Positions 1 to 9,492 of a stretch of DNA of 64,000 nucleotides are shown here, piece by piece; positions within the stretch are counted from its first letter, which is position 1; every line of letters starts with the position of its first letter. Position numbers and translations under genes: made by a program. The DNA is from Algibacter sp. L1A34 (GTDB taxonomy: Bacteria; Bacteroidota; Bacteroidia; Flavobacteriales; Flavobacteriaceae). The stretch is taken from positions 620,001 through 684,000 of the forward strand of contig NZ_CP047029.1 in the NCBI RefSeq assembly GCF_009796805.1, given 5' to 3'. The notes beneath the pieces are model-generated. The model was given only the letters and a program-made list of their open reading frames with translations. It was not told the origin of the DNA and made no database searches.

Positions 1-41
1 CCTGTTAAGGCTACAATTTGTGCCATTGTATATTTACTCAT
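1..41 (-). CDS. Start of a probable MerR-family regulator (partial)
   Basis: Only the first 13 complete codons are inside the window (MSKYTMAQIVALT, then a partial Gly codon), read leftward from an ATG at 41-39. The pattern M-x-x-Y-x-M-x-x-I-V-x-L-T-G matches the first helix of the MerR winged-helix domain, so a MerR-like regulator is inferred from very little sequence. It diverges from the fasciclin gene and the shared intergenic region carries repeated TGTCTAA motifs, which fits a local regulator. A -7-like TAACTTTG lies upstream at 60-67 on the minus strand. Identity is tentative. Confidence 0.45.
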   Translation of the reverse strand, partial: MSKYTMAQIVALT

Positions 42-130
42 GTCTAAATATTTACTAAACAAAGTTAAACAAAATAATATAAATTAATAAATCATAAAAA
101 TTAAATTGTCTAACCTTTATATGTATATTG

Positions 131-161
131 TTTGACAATTACAATATTTTATATATATTTG
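131..161 (+). promoter_or_regulatory. Consensus Bacteroidota promoter for the fasciclin gene
   Basis: TTTG at 131-134 and TATATTTG at 154-161 are separated by exactly 19 bases, matching the TTTG-N19-TAnnTTTG consensus of the Bacteroidota primary sigma factor. The start codon follows at 192. One copy of the repeated heptamer TGTCTAA (160-166) overlaps the -7 element. Confidence 0.75.
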
Positions 162-191
162 TCTAAAGAAAAACTAAATAAATTAGACATT

Positions 192-1601
192 ATGAAAACG
201 AAACTTTTTTTTATCACAATTTTTAGTCTATCACTATTAACAACATCATGCAGTAGTGATGATGATAATTCCAACAATGCAACACCAAACATTGTAGAAT
301 TAGCGCAAACAACAACCGACTTAAGCTCATTAGTAGCAGCGCTTACTAGAGCAGATGGAAATCTAGCAACCGTTTTAAGCGGAAATGGTCCCTTTACAGT
401 GTTAGCACCAACAAATACCGCTTTTGCAAATTTTCTATCTGATAATGGGTTTGCTTCTCTTGAAGATGTGCCAACAGATGTATTATCACAAGTTCTTTTA
501 AACCACGTAATCATGGCCGATGTAACTTCAAGTGATTTATTATCACTAGGTGCTGGTTACACACCAGGAAGCGCAAGCGGTCCCGACGACTTAAACATCA
601 GTATTTATTTTGATACTTCTAATGGTGTTACATTTAATAATGTAGCAACAGTAACCACCGCAGATATAAATGCTTCAAACGGAACTATACATATTATTGA
701 CGCTGTTTTGGACTTACCAAATATTGTAGATCTTGCTGCGGCAAATTCAGATTTCTCAAGTTTAGTAGCTGCTTTAGGCTCTGCAGATGGAGACTTAGTT
801 AATGTACTTAGTGCCGATGGACCTTTTACAGTATTAGCACCAAACAATAGCGCTTTTAGTACGTTTTTAGACGGTACAGCTTTAGGCGATGTAGACACTG
901 CCGCACTATCCCAAATACTACTTAACCATGTGATTATAGGTTCTACAGTAACATCGACTGCTTTAGTAGATGCAGGAGCGGGATACACTAATACAGGAGC
1001 AACAGGCCCAGGCGATAATGCCTTGAGTTTGTATTATAACACATCTAATGGTGTAATGTTTAATGGAATATCTACAGTAACGCAAGCAGATATAGTTGGA
1101 ACAAATGGTATTATACACGCAATAGATACTGTGATAGACATACCAACTGTAGTTACTTTTGCTGTTGCAGATCCAACTTTTTCAACTTTAGTGCAAGCTT
1201 TAACATCTCTAACCCCTGCTACGGATTTTGCCGCTATTTTAGCTAGAACAGAAACTGGAAATTCAGATAATTTAGACCCAACCTTTACTGTATTTGCGCC
1301 AACCAATGATGCTTTCTCTGCATTATCTGTAATTCCTGCAGAAAATGCATTAACGCAAATATTATTACACCATGTAATTAAAGAAGCCAACATTACGGCA
1401 AGTATGCTTAATAATCCTGGTGAAACTACAGCAGAAACTATTGAAGGTGATAATATTACTATTACACTTCCTGGAACTGGTAGTAACATTGCAAATATAA
1501 CAGATGGATCTGGAGCTACGGATATTGGTATTATAGCTGTTGATGTTCAAGCTGGAAATGGAGTAATACACGTTATTAACAAAGTGATGATTAATAACTA
1601 A
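192..1601 (+). CDS. Fasciclin (FAS1) domain lipoprotein, three repeats
   Basis: This 469-residue surface protein begins with a lipoprotein signal peptide (lipobox LTTSC, acylated Cys near residue 20), so an envelope-anchored location is expected. Three FAS1 domains follow in tandem, each with the family's hallmarks: an FTVLAP or FTVFAP block and a closing GxIHxID/IN block (near residues 175, 315 and 460). FAS1 domains mediate adhesion or carbohydrate/protein contact; the ligand here is unknown. The ATG at 192 is preferred over an in-frame codon at 132, because the signal peptide starts there and 132 lies on the promoter. It is monocistronic, with a terminator after it and a divergent regulator upstream. 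Confidence 0.88.
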   Translation: MKTKLFFITIFSLSLLTTSCSSDDDNSNNATPNIVELAQTTTDLSSLVAALTRADGNLATVLSGNGPFTVLAPTNTAFANFLSDNGFASLEDVPTDVLSQVLLNHVIMADVTSSDLLSLGAGYTPGSASGPDDLNISIYFDTSNGVTFNNVATVTTADINASNGTIHIIDAVLDLPNIVDLAAANSDFSSLVAALGSADGDLVNVLSADGPFTVLAPNNSAFSTFLDGTALGDVDTAALSQILLNHVIIGSTVTSTALVDAGAGYTNTGATGPGDNALSLYYNTSNGVMFNGISTVTQADIVGTNGIIHAIDTVIDIPTVVTFAVADPTFSTLVQALTSLTPATDFAAILARTETGNSDNLDPTFTVFAPTNDAFSALSVIPAENALTQILLHHVIKEANITASMLNNPGETTAETIEGDNITITLPGTGSNIANITDGSGATDIGIIAVDVQAGNGVIHVINKVMINN

Positions 1602-1633
1602 AACAAAACGACTCCCTAAGACTAGTTAATTTT

Positions 1634-1668
1634 GAAACCGACACCAACTTTTAGTTGTGTCGGTTTCT
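1634..1668 (+). terminator. Rho-independent terminator after the fasciclin gene
   Basis: A long stem pairs GAAACCGACACaac with its complement across a TTTT-type loop and is followed by a T-rich stretch. It sits about 33 bases after the stop codon. Confidence 0.75.
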
Positions 1669-1734
1669 TATTTAAGAAGAGCCTCTTTAAATACTTTCAC
1701 GAAAAACATAAAAGAAAGGGTCCTTTTATAAAAC

Positions 1735-1773
1735 AAAAAACCATTTGTAAATAAATTTACAAATGGTTTTTTA
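1735..1773 (-). terminator. Terminator after clpX (bidirectional look)
   Basis: The perfect inverted repeat AACCATTTGTAAAT/ATTTACAAATGGTT has A-runs on one side and T-runs on the other. It can serve the minus-strand clpX, whose stop is 20 bases away, and would also stop rightward transcription. Confidence 0.8.
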
Positions 1774-1793
1774 TTATTATAACAAGTAACAGA

Positions 1794-3026
1794 TTAAGAA
1801 ACTGCTTTCAATTTCTTAATAGTTGTTTTTGTTAGTTTTCCTTCGGCGTAAGCCTTAGTTACATTTAATTTTTTATCATCGCTGCTTGGCAATTCAAACA
1901 TAGCATCAGTTAAAATTTCTTCACATAAAGAACGTAACCCTCTAGCTCCTAATTTATATTCGATAGCTTTACCTACAATAAAATCTAAAGCACCATCGGT
2001 TATAACGAAATCTACTTCATCCATTTTAAACAGTTTTTTATACTGCTTAATAATAGCATTTTTAGGTTCAGTTAAAATCGCTCTTAATGTTTTAGCATCT
2101 AAAGGATCCATGTATGTTAATACAGGAAGACGGCCAATAATTTCTGGAATTAATCCAAAATCTTTTAAATCCTTCGGAATAATATATTGTAATAAGTGGT
2201 CTTTATCTACAACATCATCAGAAATTGATGCGCTATACCCTACCGCTTGCATATTTAATCTATTAGAAATTACACGATCAATACCATCGAAAGCACCACC
2301 AGCTATAAACAAAATATTTTCGGTGTTAACCTCTATAAATTTTTGATCTGGATGCTTACGTCCGCCTTTTGGTGGCACATTAACAACTGTACCTTCTAAT
2401 AACTTTAATAAAGCTTGTTGAACACCTTCACCAGAAACATCTCTAGTTATTGATGGATTATCACTCTTTCGGGCAATTTTATCGATTTCATCAATAAAAA
2501 CAATTCCCTTTTCAGCTTTTTCTAAATTATAATCCGCAGCTTGTAATAAACGCGTTAAAATACTTTCAACATCTTCACCTACATAACCAGCTTCTGTTAA
2601 AACAGTAGCATCTACAATAGCTAAAGGTACATTAAGCATTTTAGCAATGGTTTTTGCCATTAAGGTTTTACCTGTACCGGTTTGCCCAACCATAATGATA
2701 TTACTTTTTTGTATTTCAATATCATCATTTGTTGGCGGCTGCAACAAACGCTTATAGTGATTATACACAGCAACAGACATTACTTTTTTAGTCATGTCTT
2801 GCCCGATAATATATTCATCTAAAAACCCCTTTATCTGTAAAGGCTTGCGTAACTTTAATTCTGCAGATAAATCGCTACTATCGCTTTGTTTAGATTCTTC
2901 TATAACAATACCATGCGCTTGCTCTATACATCTATCACAGATGTGAGCATCTAATCCCGCTATTAATAGGTTTGTTTCAGGTTTTTTACGACCACAAAAC
3001 GAACATTCTAATTCTTCTTTTGCCAT
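1794..3026 (-). CDS. clpX: ATP-dependent Clp protease ATP-binding subunit ClpX
   Basis: ClpX is the AAA+ unfoldase that recognises tagged cytoplasmic proteins and feeds them to ClpP. The 410-residue protein has the N-terminal C4 zinc domain (Cys8, Cys11, Cys30, Cys33), a Walker A motif GQTGTGKT near 114-121, a Walker B motif FIDEID, and the C-terminal small AAA domain with GARGLRS. Length and domain order are normal. It lies downstream of clpP and tig on the same strand, the classic trigger factor-Clp arrangement coupling folding to proteolysis. The start is the ATG directly before [11 protein letters not shown]. Confidence 0.97.
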   Translation of the reverse strand: MAKEELECSFCGRKKPETNLLIAGLDAHICDRCIEQAHGIVIEESKQSDSSDLSAELKLRKPLQIKGFLDEYIIGQDMTKKVMSVAVYNHYKRLLQPPTNDDIEIQKSNIIMVGQTGTGKTLMAKTIAKMLNVPLAIVDATVLTEAGYVGEDVESILTRLLQAADYNLEKAEKGIVFIDEIDKIARKSDNPSITRDVSGEGVQQALLKLLEGTVVNVPPKGGRKHPDQKFIEVNTENILFIAGGAFDGIDRVISNRLNMQAVGYSASISDDVVDKDHLLQYIIPKDLKDFGLIPEIIGRLPVLTYMDPLDAKTLRAILTEPKNAIIKQYKKLFKMDEVDFVITDGALDFIVGKAIEYKLGARGLRSLCEEILTDAMFELPSSDDKKLNVTKAYAEGKLTKTTIKKLKAVS

Positions 3027-3100
3027 TCAATCTTCCTTATTTTGACGCTCTAAAACCTCAAGCCTCTTTGTATCAATAATTTAAAGTTAGTGATTTTTTA

Positions 3101-3775
3101 TTAATTACGTGCTAAAATCTCATCGATCATACCGTATTCTTTCGCTTTATCCGATTTCATCCAGTAGTCTCTATCACTATCTTCATATACTTTGTCGTAA
3201 TCCTGACCAGAATGCTTACTTATAATTTTATAAAGTTCTTCTTTTAAAATTAAAATTTCTCTAGCCGTAATTTCAATATCACTCGCTTGCCCTTGAGCAC
3301 CACCTAAAGGTTGATGAATCATAACACGAGAATGCGTTAATCCACTACGTTTTCCTTTTGTTCCTGCGCACAATAAAACAGCACCCATTGAAGCCGCCAT
3401 ACCTGTACAGATAGTTGCTACATCTGGTTTAATAAATTGCATAGTATCGTAAATACCTAAACCTGCATATACACTTCCTCCTGGAGAGTTGATGTACATT
3501 TGAATGTCTTTATTAGCATCTACACTTTCTAAAAACAAAAGTTGTGCTTGTATAATATTAGCAATATTATCGTCAATTCCTGTTCCTAAGAAAAGGATAC
3601 GATCCATCATTAATCTTGAAAACACATCTAGTTGAGAGATGTTTAATTGACGTTCTTCTATAATATAAGGCGTCATGTTTTGAGGCATCATACTACTAAC
3701 AATTTTATTGTAATATGTACTGCTTATTCCTTGATCCTTTATCGCGAATTTTTCAAATTCTTTTGCGTAATCCAT
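3101..3775 (-). CDS. clpP: ATP-dependent Clp protease proteolytic subunit ClpP
   Basis: This serine peptidase (224 residues) forms the degradation chamber docked by ClpX. The catalytic triad is visible: Ser in GMAASMGAVLL, His in MIHQPLGGAQG and Asp in EDSDRDYW. I start at the ATG at 3775 (MDYAKEFEKF), the usual N-terminus in flavobacteria; an in-frame GTG at 3805 would add ten residues. It sits between tig and clpX, 74 bases from clpX, so co-transcription with clpX is likely. A terminator-like hairpin separates it from tig. Confidence 0.96.
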   Translation of the reverse strand: MDYAKEFEKFAIKDQGISSTYYNKIVSSMMPQNMTPYIIEERQLNISQLDVFSRLMMDRILFLGTGIDDNIANIIQAQLLFLESVDANKDIQMYINSPGGSVYAGLGIYDTMQFIKPDVATICTGMAASMGAVLLCAGTKGKRSGLTHSRVMIHQPLGGAQGQASDIEITAREILILKEELYKIISKHSGQDYDKVYEDSDRDYWMKSDKAKEYGMIDEILARN

Positions 3776-3852
3776 ATCTATTATATTATTTATTTCGATT
3801 AACACGTTATAGACAGATATATCTATGATGTGATAAAAAGTATGTTTTTAAT

Positions 3853-3888
3853 AAAAAGGCGCTTAAATCTAATAGATTTAAGCGCCTA
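3853..3888 (-). terminator. Terminator between tig and clpP
   Basis: On the minus strand, GGCGCTTAAATCT pairs with AGATTTAAGCGCC around a three-base loop and is followed by TTTTTAT. It lies just after the tig stop, so clpP-clpX probably has its own promoter or depends on read-through. Confidence 0.75.
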
Positions 3889-3910
3889 AAGATAAACATT
3901 ATTTATTTAT

Positions 3911-5239
3911 TTATTTGTCGCCATAAACTTCTTTAACAAAGTTTTCGTAACTCAATTCTTTAACTTCAAGATTTGCTTTTTCTTTGTAAACAGATAATAA
4001 TTTCTGACTTACTAATTGTTCTGAAATACGACGTGCTTCTTTTTGATCTGATAACACACGAGCAGCAATATCATCCAATTCTTTATCTGAAGGATTCATT
4101 TGACCAAATTGAGCCATTTGCCCTTTAATCATCTCTCTTGCATGATTTTTAATATCGTCCATAGTAACTTGCACGTTATTAGCCTCAATTAATTTACCTT
4201 CTATTAATTGGTAACGTAAGCTTTTTTCAGACTTCTCATACTCTTCTTTAGCTTGATCCGCATCTATAGGTTGCTCACCTGCAGTTTGCATCCATTTAGT
4301 TAAAAACTCAGCTGGTAAATCGAATTTAGTATTTTCAACTAAATGTTCAGTTACATCGTTTAATAACTTCTGATCTGCTTGTTGCACGAATTGCTTTTCA
4401 GCATCTTCTTTTATTTTTTCTCTTACTTCTGAAACAGATTTAACTGTACCTTCTCCAAAAAGCTTATCGAATAACTCTTGGTCTAAATCGGCTAATTCTC
4501 TTTGGTTAACTTCAGTAATAGTAAAAGATACTTCAATATCTAAACCATGGATTTCATCGTGACCTAATTTTAATGCATGCATTAAATCATGATCATCTTC
4601 AAAAAGACCTTTTGTTTTTAATACAATAACATCTCCAGCTTTAGCTCCAACAAATTGCTTAGCAGTTGCTTTTCCTTTAAATTTATCTAAAGTTAAAGTT
4701 ACTGTATTATTAACTTCTTTTTCTTCGTTTGTGTAAGTTCCAGTAATTTCGCTATCTGCATCAACAACATCTTGAGGAATTAATTTTCCATATTGTTTTT
4801 GAATACGCTCAATTTGCTCATCAATCATTTTATCATCAGCAATAATATTATATTGCGTGATTGCTTTTTTACCTTTTAACTCAACCTCAAATTCTGGAGC
4901 TAAGCCTAATTCGAATTCGAATGTAAATTTATCACCATCCCAATCAATTTCGTCTTGAGTTTTTGGTAAGGGTTGTCCAAGAACATCTAATTTCTCTTCA
5001 GTTAAATACTTATTTAAAGCATCCTGTAAAAGCTTGTTTACTTCATCAACTAAAACGGATTTACCGTATTGTTTTTTCACCATTCCCATTGGCACATGCC
5101 CTTTTCTAAATCCAGGAATATTTGCTGTTTTACGGTAATCAAGTAATATTTTTTCAACTTTATCGCTATAATCTTCTTTAGCGATATCTACTTTTACCAC
5201 AGCATTTAATGCATCAACGTTTTCTCTTGTAATATTCAT
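3911..5239 (-). CDS. tig: Trigger factor
   Basis: This 442-residue ribosome-associated chaperone meets nascent chains at the exit tunnel. The N-terminal ribosome-binding domain carries the signature GFRKGHVPMGM (near residues 44-54). The central part (about 155-245) occupies the place of the FKBP-type isomerase domain but is strongly diverged, as is usual in Bacteroidota, so isomerase activity is doubtful. The C-terminal part is a long helical chaperone domain. It is first in the tig-clpP-clpX gene order, and there are about 290 bases of upstream spacer before the next gene. Confidence 0.93.
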   Translation of the reverse strand: MNITRENVDALNAVVKVDIAKEDYSDKVEKILLDYRKTANIPGFRKGHVPMGMVKKQYGKSVLVDEVNKLLQDALNKYLTEEKLDVLGQPLPKTQDEIDWDGDKFTFEFELGLAPEFEVELKGKKAITQYNIIADDKMIDEQIERIQKQYGKLIPQDVVDADSEITGTYTNEEKEVNNTVTLTLDKFKGKATAKQFVGAKAGDVIVLKTKGLFEDDHDLMHALKLGHDEIHGLDIEVSFTITEVNQRELADLDQELFDKLFGEGTVKSVSEVREKIKEDAEKQFVQQADQKLLNDVTEHLVENTKFDLPAEFLTKWMQTAGEQPIDADQAKEEYEKSEKSLRYQLIEGKLIEANNVQVTMDDIKNHAREMIKGQMAQFGQMNPSDKELDDIAARVLSDQKEARRISEQLVSQKLLSVYKEKANLEVKELSYENFVKEVYGDK

Positions 5240-5532
5240 TTTTAATGATATAAGCCTGAAAAGGCATTTAACAATTAGGTTTAAAACCTTACATTTCTTT
5301 TAGTTTCCCTTATTTAATAGGAAAACCGAATTTTAATAAAAAAATAATCTGATTAATTATTAGATATTTTTGCAACTAAAATCGGCATGCAAAAGTACAA
5401 TATTTTTACATCCCAACAAAGTTTTTAATTTGCTGATTTTATGACGTTTCCTTTACACACAAGACATTACCTCAAGCCATTTTCGATACTAGAGTTTTTA
5501 TTTGTGCTTATTTTATTATTATCAAGGTTCTA

Positions 5533-5883
5533 TTATGCCTTTTTATCGGTAGTAAAAAAGGATTGCAATATAGATTGAAGGATTGATAAAAGCACACTAA
5601 ACAATATAGCCCACCAAATATTATCTACAGAAAAACCACTAATAAACTCATCGGCCAGAAGAATAATTAATCCATTAATCACTAACAAAAACAAGCCTAA
5701 TGTTATAACGGTTACTGGCAGTGTAAAGATGACTAAAATAGGTTTTACTAAAAGGTTTAAAATCGATAATACTAAAGCTACAATTATAGCAGACATATAA
5801 CCATCTACCTGAACGCCCGAAAGCACATTTGCTAACACAAATACAGCGATAGCATTTACTAAAAGTTTAATTATTGTGTTCAT
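5533..5883 (-). CDS. Small four-helix membrane protein, phage holin family IV type
   Basis: This 116-residue protein is almost entirely hydrophobic with four predicted membrane helices and the motif LLVKPILVIFTLPVTVITLG, typical of the Pfam family named mycobacterial four-TM phage holin (PF04020). Despite the family name, such genes are common chromosomal genes in Bacteroidota with unknown function, and there is no phage context here. It follows the hydrolase gene on the same strand with a 12-base gap, so the two are probably co-transcribed. Confidence 0.8.
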   Translation of the reverse strand: MNTIIKLLVNAIAVFVLANVLSGVQVDGYMSAIIVALVLSILNLLVKPILVIFTLPVTVITLGLFLLVINGLIILLADEFISGFSVDNIWWAILFSVLLSILQSILQSFFTTDKKA

Positions 5884-5895
5884 AGTATTTTTATT

Positions 5896-6675
5896 TTAAG
5901 ATTCAACAAATTTTATCAAAGCCGCAAAAAAGTCTTTTGGGTTTTCTGCATGCAACCAATGGCCTGCATTTGCAATAGTAACGATTTCAAAATCAGAAAA
6001 ATGATTTTTAATTATTGCTTCATCACCAACACCAATATATTCAGAGCGATCACCACGCATAAACAATGTTGGTTTATTAAAATTAGAATAACTTGGTAAA
6101 GCTTCACCGACTTCTGCAACTTCTTCTTTTAAAACATCAAGATTTATTCTTAATGCTAATTTCCCTTTTTCAATCCAATATAGATTTTTCAATAAAAACT
6201 GCCGTGTCCCAACATCATCAACATAACCACTTAACATTTTATCGGCCTCGCCTCTACTTTTAATAACATCAAAATTTAAGGCACTTAATCCCTCTAAAAT
6301 TCCATCGTGATGCACCGGATAAAAACGCGGAGAAATATCTGCTACTATTAATTTTGAAACCAATTCTGGATATTCGCAAGCAAAAAGCATAGCAGTTTTA
6401 CCTCCCATAGAATGCCCAAGTAATATAATATCCTTTAAATTATGCGCTTCACAGTACTTATTTAAATCTTCCGCAAGCACTTCATAACTAAAATTAGCAT
6501 CCCAAAAACTTCTACCGTGATTTCTTTGATCTACCAAATGAACCTCGAAACCCTGTTCGGAAAGATGTTTTCCGTGTGTTTTCCAATTATCACTCATACC
6601 CAAAAAACCATGTAGAATTACAAATGGCTTTCCTTCTCCTAATATATTTGAATATAACAACTCTTTTTCTTCCAT
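5896..6675 (-). CDS. Alpha/beta hydrolase (YbfF-like esterase)
   Basis: This 259-residue soluble alpha/beta hydrolase has the oxyanion segment LHGFLG, the family motif DQRNHGRS, the nucleophile elbow GHSMGG and a C-terminal catalytic His in AGHWLHAENP, so the triad looks intact. The overall pattern resembles the YbfF/esterase group, which hydrolyses short acyl esters including acyl-CoA thioesters; the true substrate cannot be told from sequence. It has no signal peptide. It lies upstream of the small membrane protein in a likely two-gene unit, downstream of pdxJ. Confidence 0.85.
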   Translation of the reverse strand: MEEKELLYSNILGEGKPFVILHGFLGMSDNWKTHGKHLSEQGFEVHLVDQRNHGRSFWDANFSYEVLAEDLNKYCEAHNLKDIILLGHSMGGKTAMLFACEYPELVSKLIVADISPRFYPVHHDGILEGLSALNFDVIKSRGEADKMLSGYVDDVGTRQFLLKNLYWIEKGKLALRINLDVLKEEVAEVGEALPSYSNFNKPTLFMRGDRSEYIGVGDEAIIKNHFSDFEIVTIANAGHWLHAENPKDFFAALIKFVES

Positions 6676-6757
6676 AAACTACTATTAATCCTTAAAACAG
6701 AAAACTATTATTTCATTGCTTAACAAATTAAAAATAAACTGCGACTGTAACTAAACC

Positions 6758-7471
6758 CTATTTAAGCTTTCTTAAATACATCTGGATTACATTCTCTACA
6801 CCCAAATATAAACTTTCGGCAATTAAAGCATGACCAATAGACACCTCTAATAATCCTGGGATATTTTGTTTAAAAAACTCAATATTCTCTAAAGATAAAT
6901 CGTGACCAGCATTTATACCCATACCTAAATTATTAGCCAATTCGGCACTTTCAAAATAAGGTTTAATAGCTCCTTTATTTCCTAAACCATATTGGTGCGC
7001 AAAAGCTTCGGTGTATAGTTCTACTCGATCGGTACCTGTGGCTTTCGCTCCTTCAATTTGTTCCAAAACAGGATCTACAAAAATGGAGGTTCTAATACCG
7101 TTATTTTGGAATTCCTTAATCATATCAACTAAAAAATCTTTATGTTTTATAGTATCCCAACCTGCGTTACTCGTTATAGCATCAACCGCATCGGGCACTA
7201 AGGTAACCTGTGTAGGTTTCACTTCTAAAACTAGTTTTAAAAATGATTCCACAGGATTGCCTTCAATATTATATTCCGTGTAAACTTCTGGTTTTAAATC
7301 ACGTGCATCTTGATATCGAATATGGCGTTCATCTGGTCTTGGATGTATAGTAACACCCTCTGCACCAAATCGTTGTACATCTCTAGCAAACTCAACAACA
7401 TTAGGCACATCACCACCTCTAGAGTTTCTTAATGTCGCTATCTTATTTATATTAACACTTAACTTTGTCAT
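6758..7471 (-). CDS. pdxJ: Pyridoxine 5'-phosphate synthase PdxJ
   Basis: PdxJ condenses 1-deoxyxylulose 5-phosphate with 3-amino-2-oxopropyl phosphate to give pyridoxine 5'-phosphate, the last ring-forming step of DXP-dependent vitamin B6 synthesis. The 237-residue protein shows the expected N-terminus (LSVNINKIATLRNSRGG), the active-site block GVTIHPRPDERHI, TLVPDA, and the C-terminal phosphate-binding segment AGHDLSLEN...EVSIGHALI. Length is normal. It diverges from the CBS-nadK pair, with an 87-base intergenic space. Confidence 0.96.
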   Translation of the reverse strand: MTKLSVNINKIATLRNSRGGDVPNVVEFARDVQRFGAEGVTIHPRPDERHIRYQDARDLKPEVYTEYNIEGNPVESFLKLVLEVKPTQVTLVPDAVDAITSNAGWDTIKHKDFLVDMIKEFQNNGIRTSIFVDPVLEQIEGAKATGTDRVELYTEAFAHQYGLGNKGAIKPYFESAELANNLGMGINAGHDLSLENIEFFKQNIPGLLEVSIGHALIAESLYLGVENVIQMYLRKLK

Positions 7472-7558
7472 AAATACATTTTAAAAAACAAAAATACAAA
7501 GTAGAACAAGCATAATTGCTATTTTTTTGATTAATTTGCATACCTATTAAAAGGCGTT

Positions 7559-8218
7559 ATGGAACTTTCAGAATATATTATAAACGATATAAAACCACTT
7601 AAAAACACTAGTAAAATTAGTGAACTACAATTACTGTTTAATCAGTTAACGTTTTCACATATTCCAGTGTCAGATGAAAACGGCACCTATTTAGGCTGTT
7701 TTTCAGAAACCGATGCCCATTGTTTCGATAGTGAAAAACCATTATCGGAATATCAATATACATTCGGAGATTTTTTTGTGCGAGACACTACCGTTTGGCT
7801 AGATGTTTTAGAAGCATTTGCTAAAAACTCAACCAACATCATGCCCATTTTAAGTGAACAAAACAAATACTTAGGCTATTACGAACTTAACGATGTTATC
7901 AACATGTTTAGCGAATCGCCTTTTTTCTCTGAACCTGGAGGTATTTTAGTAGTCGAAAAATTGATTAACGATTATTCTTTTAGCGAAATTAGCCAAATTG
8001 TAGAATCTAATGGCGGTAAACTACTTGGTGCTTTTGTTTCAAAAATGAATAGTGATTTAATTCAAGTTACACTAAAAGTAGGTAATACGGGACTAAACGA
8101 TATCATTCAAACCTTTAGACGGTACAGCTACAATATTATTTCTGGCCATGCGGAAGACAGTTATATTGAAAGCCTAAAAGAACGATCGGATTATTTAAAC
8201 AAGTACTTAGACATATAA
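7559..8218 (+). CDS. CBS domain protein paired with nadK
   Basis: This 219-residue cytoplasmic protein has two CBS-like modules in its first 130 residues (LFNQLTFSHIPVSDENGTYLG and NSTNIMPILSEQNKYLGYY match the strand-helix-strand core). An ACT-like C-terminal part follows (GGILVVEK...SEISQIVESNGGKLLGAF). CBS pairs bind adenosyl ligands and usually regulate a partner. The gene ends three bases before nadK, and this CBS-nadK order is common in flavobacteria, so a nucleotide-sensing role linked to NADP supply is a reasonable inference, not shown. Confidence 0.8.
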   Translation: MELSEYIINDIKPLKNTSKISELQLLFNQLTFSHIPVSDENGTYLGCFSETDAHCFDSEKPLSEYQYTFGDFFVRDTTVWLDVLEAFAKNSTNIMPILSEQNKYLGYYELNDVINMFSESPFFSEPGGILVVEKLINDYSFSEISQIVESNGGKLLGAFVSKMNSDLIQVTLKVGNTGLNDIIQTFRRYSYNIISGHAEDSYIESLKERSDYLNKYLDI

Positions 8219-8221
8219 TTT

Positions 8222-9109
8222 ATGAAAGTTGCAATTTTTGGACGCTTTTACAACAAAACCACTACAACTTCAGTAGAAACACTGCTACATTATTTACTGA
8301 AAAAAGAATTCGATGCCTATATAGAAACCGAATTTTCGAACCTCGTTAAAAGTGAATCAGAAAACGAAAGCGACTATACATCTTTTAAAACCTTCGACAA
8401 ACTCGATAACTCATTCGATTTGCTAGTAAGCATTGGTGGCGATGGTACTATTTTACGTGCCATAACCTATGTTAAAAATCTGGATATACCTATAATAGGT
8501 ATCAACACAGGACGTCTTGGTTTTCTAGCCACCATACAAGTAAACCAAATAGAAAACGCCATGCAAAATATTATTGATGGCAACTATAAAATTTCTGAGC
8601 GCACCTTATTATCTGTAGAAACATCCCCGGAAAACGACGATATACTGTCAATGAATTTCGCATTAAACGAAATTGCAGTAAGTCGAAAAAATACCACATC
8701 AATGATAACCGTAGAAACTTATTTAGACGGCGAACTCCTAACCTCCTATTGGAGCGACGGCCTCATTGTATCAACACCAACAGGTTCTACAGGCTACTCA
8801 CTAAGTTGTGGTGGGCCAGTAATAACACCAGGAGCCAACAGTTTTGCACTAACACCTATTGCACCACATAATCTAAGTGCAAGACCTTTAATAATACCAG
8901 ACTCTACAGAAATACGCCTAAAAGTAAACGGTCGCGAAGAGCAACATTTAGTATCCCTAGATTCTAGAATTGCAACCCTAGACAATGGCACGGTAATCAC
9001 CATAAAAAAAGCAGATTTCAGAATAAAAATGATTGATTTACCAAGCGAAAGTTTCCTTGTTACCCTTAGAAAAAAACTACTTTGGGGAGAAGATAAGCGG
9101 AATCAATAA
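8222..9109 (+). CDS. nadK: NAD kinase
   Basis: NadK phosphorylates NAD+ to NADP+ using ATP or polyphosphate. The 295-residue protein contains the invariant GGDGT motif (SIGGDGTILRA, near residue 75), the NE/D region FALNEIAVSR, and the glycine-rich TPTGSTGYSLSCGGP. Domain order and length are normal for bacterial NAD kinases. It is the second gene of a tight two-gene operon with the CBS protein. A dispersed repeat element starts eight bases after its stop codon. Confidence 0.96.
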   Translation: MKVAIFGRFYNKTTTTSVETLLHYLLKKEFDAYIETEFSNLVKSESENESDYTSFKTFDKLDNSFDLLVSIGGDGTILRAITYVKNLDIPIIGINTGRLGFLATIQVNQIENAMQNIIDGNYKISERTLLSVETSPENDDILSMNFALNEIAVSRKNTTSMITVETYLDGELLTSYWSDGLIVSTPTGSTGYSLSCGGPVITPGANSFALTPIAPHNLSARPLIIPDSTEIRLKVNGREEQHLVSLDSRIATLDNGTVITIKKADFRIKMIDLPSESFLVTLRKKLLWGEDKRNQ

Positions 9110-9116
9110 TTTTTTT

Positions 9117-9271
9117 GGCGTTACCACAAGGGTCGGGCTTTCCGCTATATCTTTGTTTGTGCCTCATTCATTTCTGCATACCATTAAAGCCTAGTCAACA
9201 AAATAAGTTAAGTCCATATTAATATGAATTAAGGCTAGCACAAAAAAGTATGCCGCATCAATCCCTAACGC
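9117..9271 (+). repeat. Dispersed intergenic element, copy 1
   Basis: The left end GGCGTTACC...GGGTCGGGCTTTCCGCTATATC and right end TATGCCGCATCAATCCCTAACGC match three other loci in the window. The inner arms (ctttgtttgtgcct / aggctagcacaaaaaag) can pair, so the whole element can fold into a long imperfect hairpin. It lies in the spacer after nadK and contains no credible gene. Confidence 0.8.
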
Positions 9272-9467
9272 ACATATTTGCCATTGTTTGTTTTTTTTTA
9301 AAGTTAGCGCAACTTTACAATAGCCACTTATTCTCAAGCTTAAAATATATGTTTTTGTGCATAGCAGCAAAATGAATATCATCTCCAACCAAAACAATAA
9401 TTTTAAATTAAAACAGTTTTACAACCATACTGTTAACCTCAAATTATAACAGTCCATACTTATTTAT

Positions 9468-9475
9468 TATATTTG
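9468..9475 (+). promoter_or_regulatory. -7 element upstream of porG
   Basis: TATATTTG matches the Bacteroidota -7 box TAnnTTTG and is 18 bases before the porG start codon. No clean TTTG -33 box was found at the expected distance, so this is a partial promoter assignment. Confidence 0.5.
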
Positions 9476-9492
9476 CAAACTTTTAAACATCT

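Noticed and set aside
149-1571. Long open frames on the minus strand inside the fasciclin gene
   Set aside because: They are shadows of the repetitive plus-strand gene, have no promoter or signal features, and their similar pieces simply mirror the three FAS1 repeats.
5533-5883. Prophage remnant suggested by the holin family name
   Set aside because: Surrounding genes are core metabolism and chaperones; the family is a common chromosomal membrane protein in Bacteroidota.
9191-9397. A 68-residue minus-strand reading frame after nadK
   Set aside because: It overlaps the dispersed repeat element and has no recognisable domain, ribosome binding context or neighbours; the hydrophobic look comes from AT-rich sequence.
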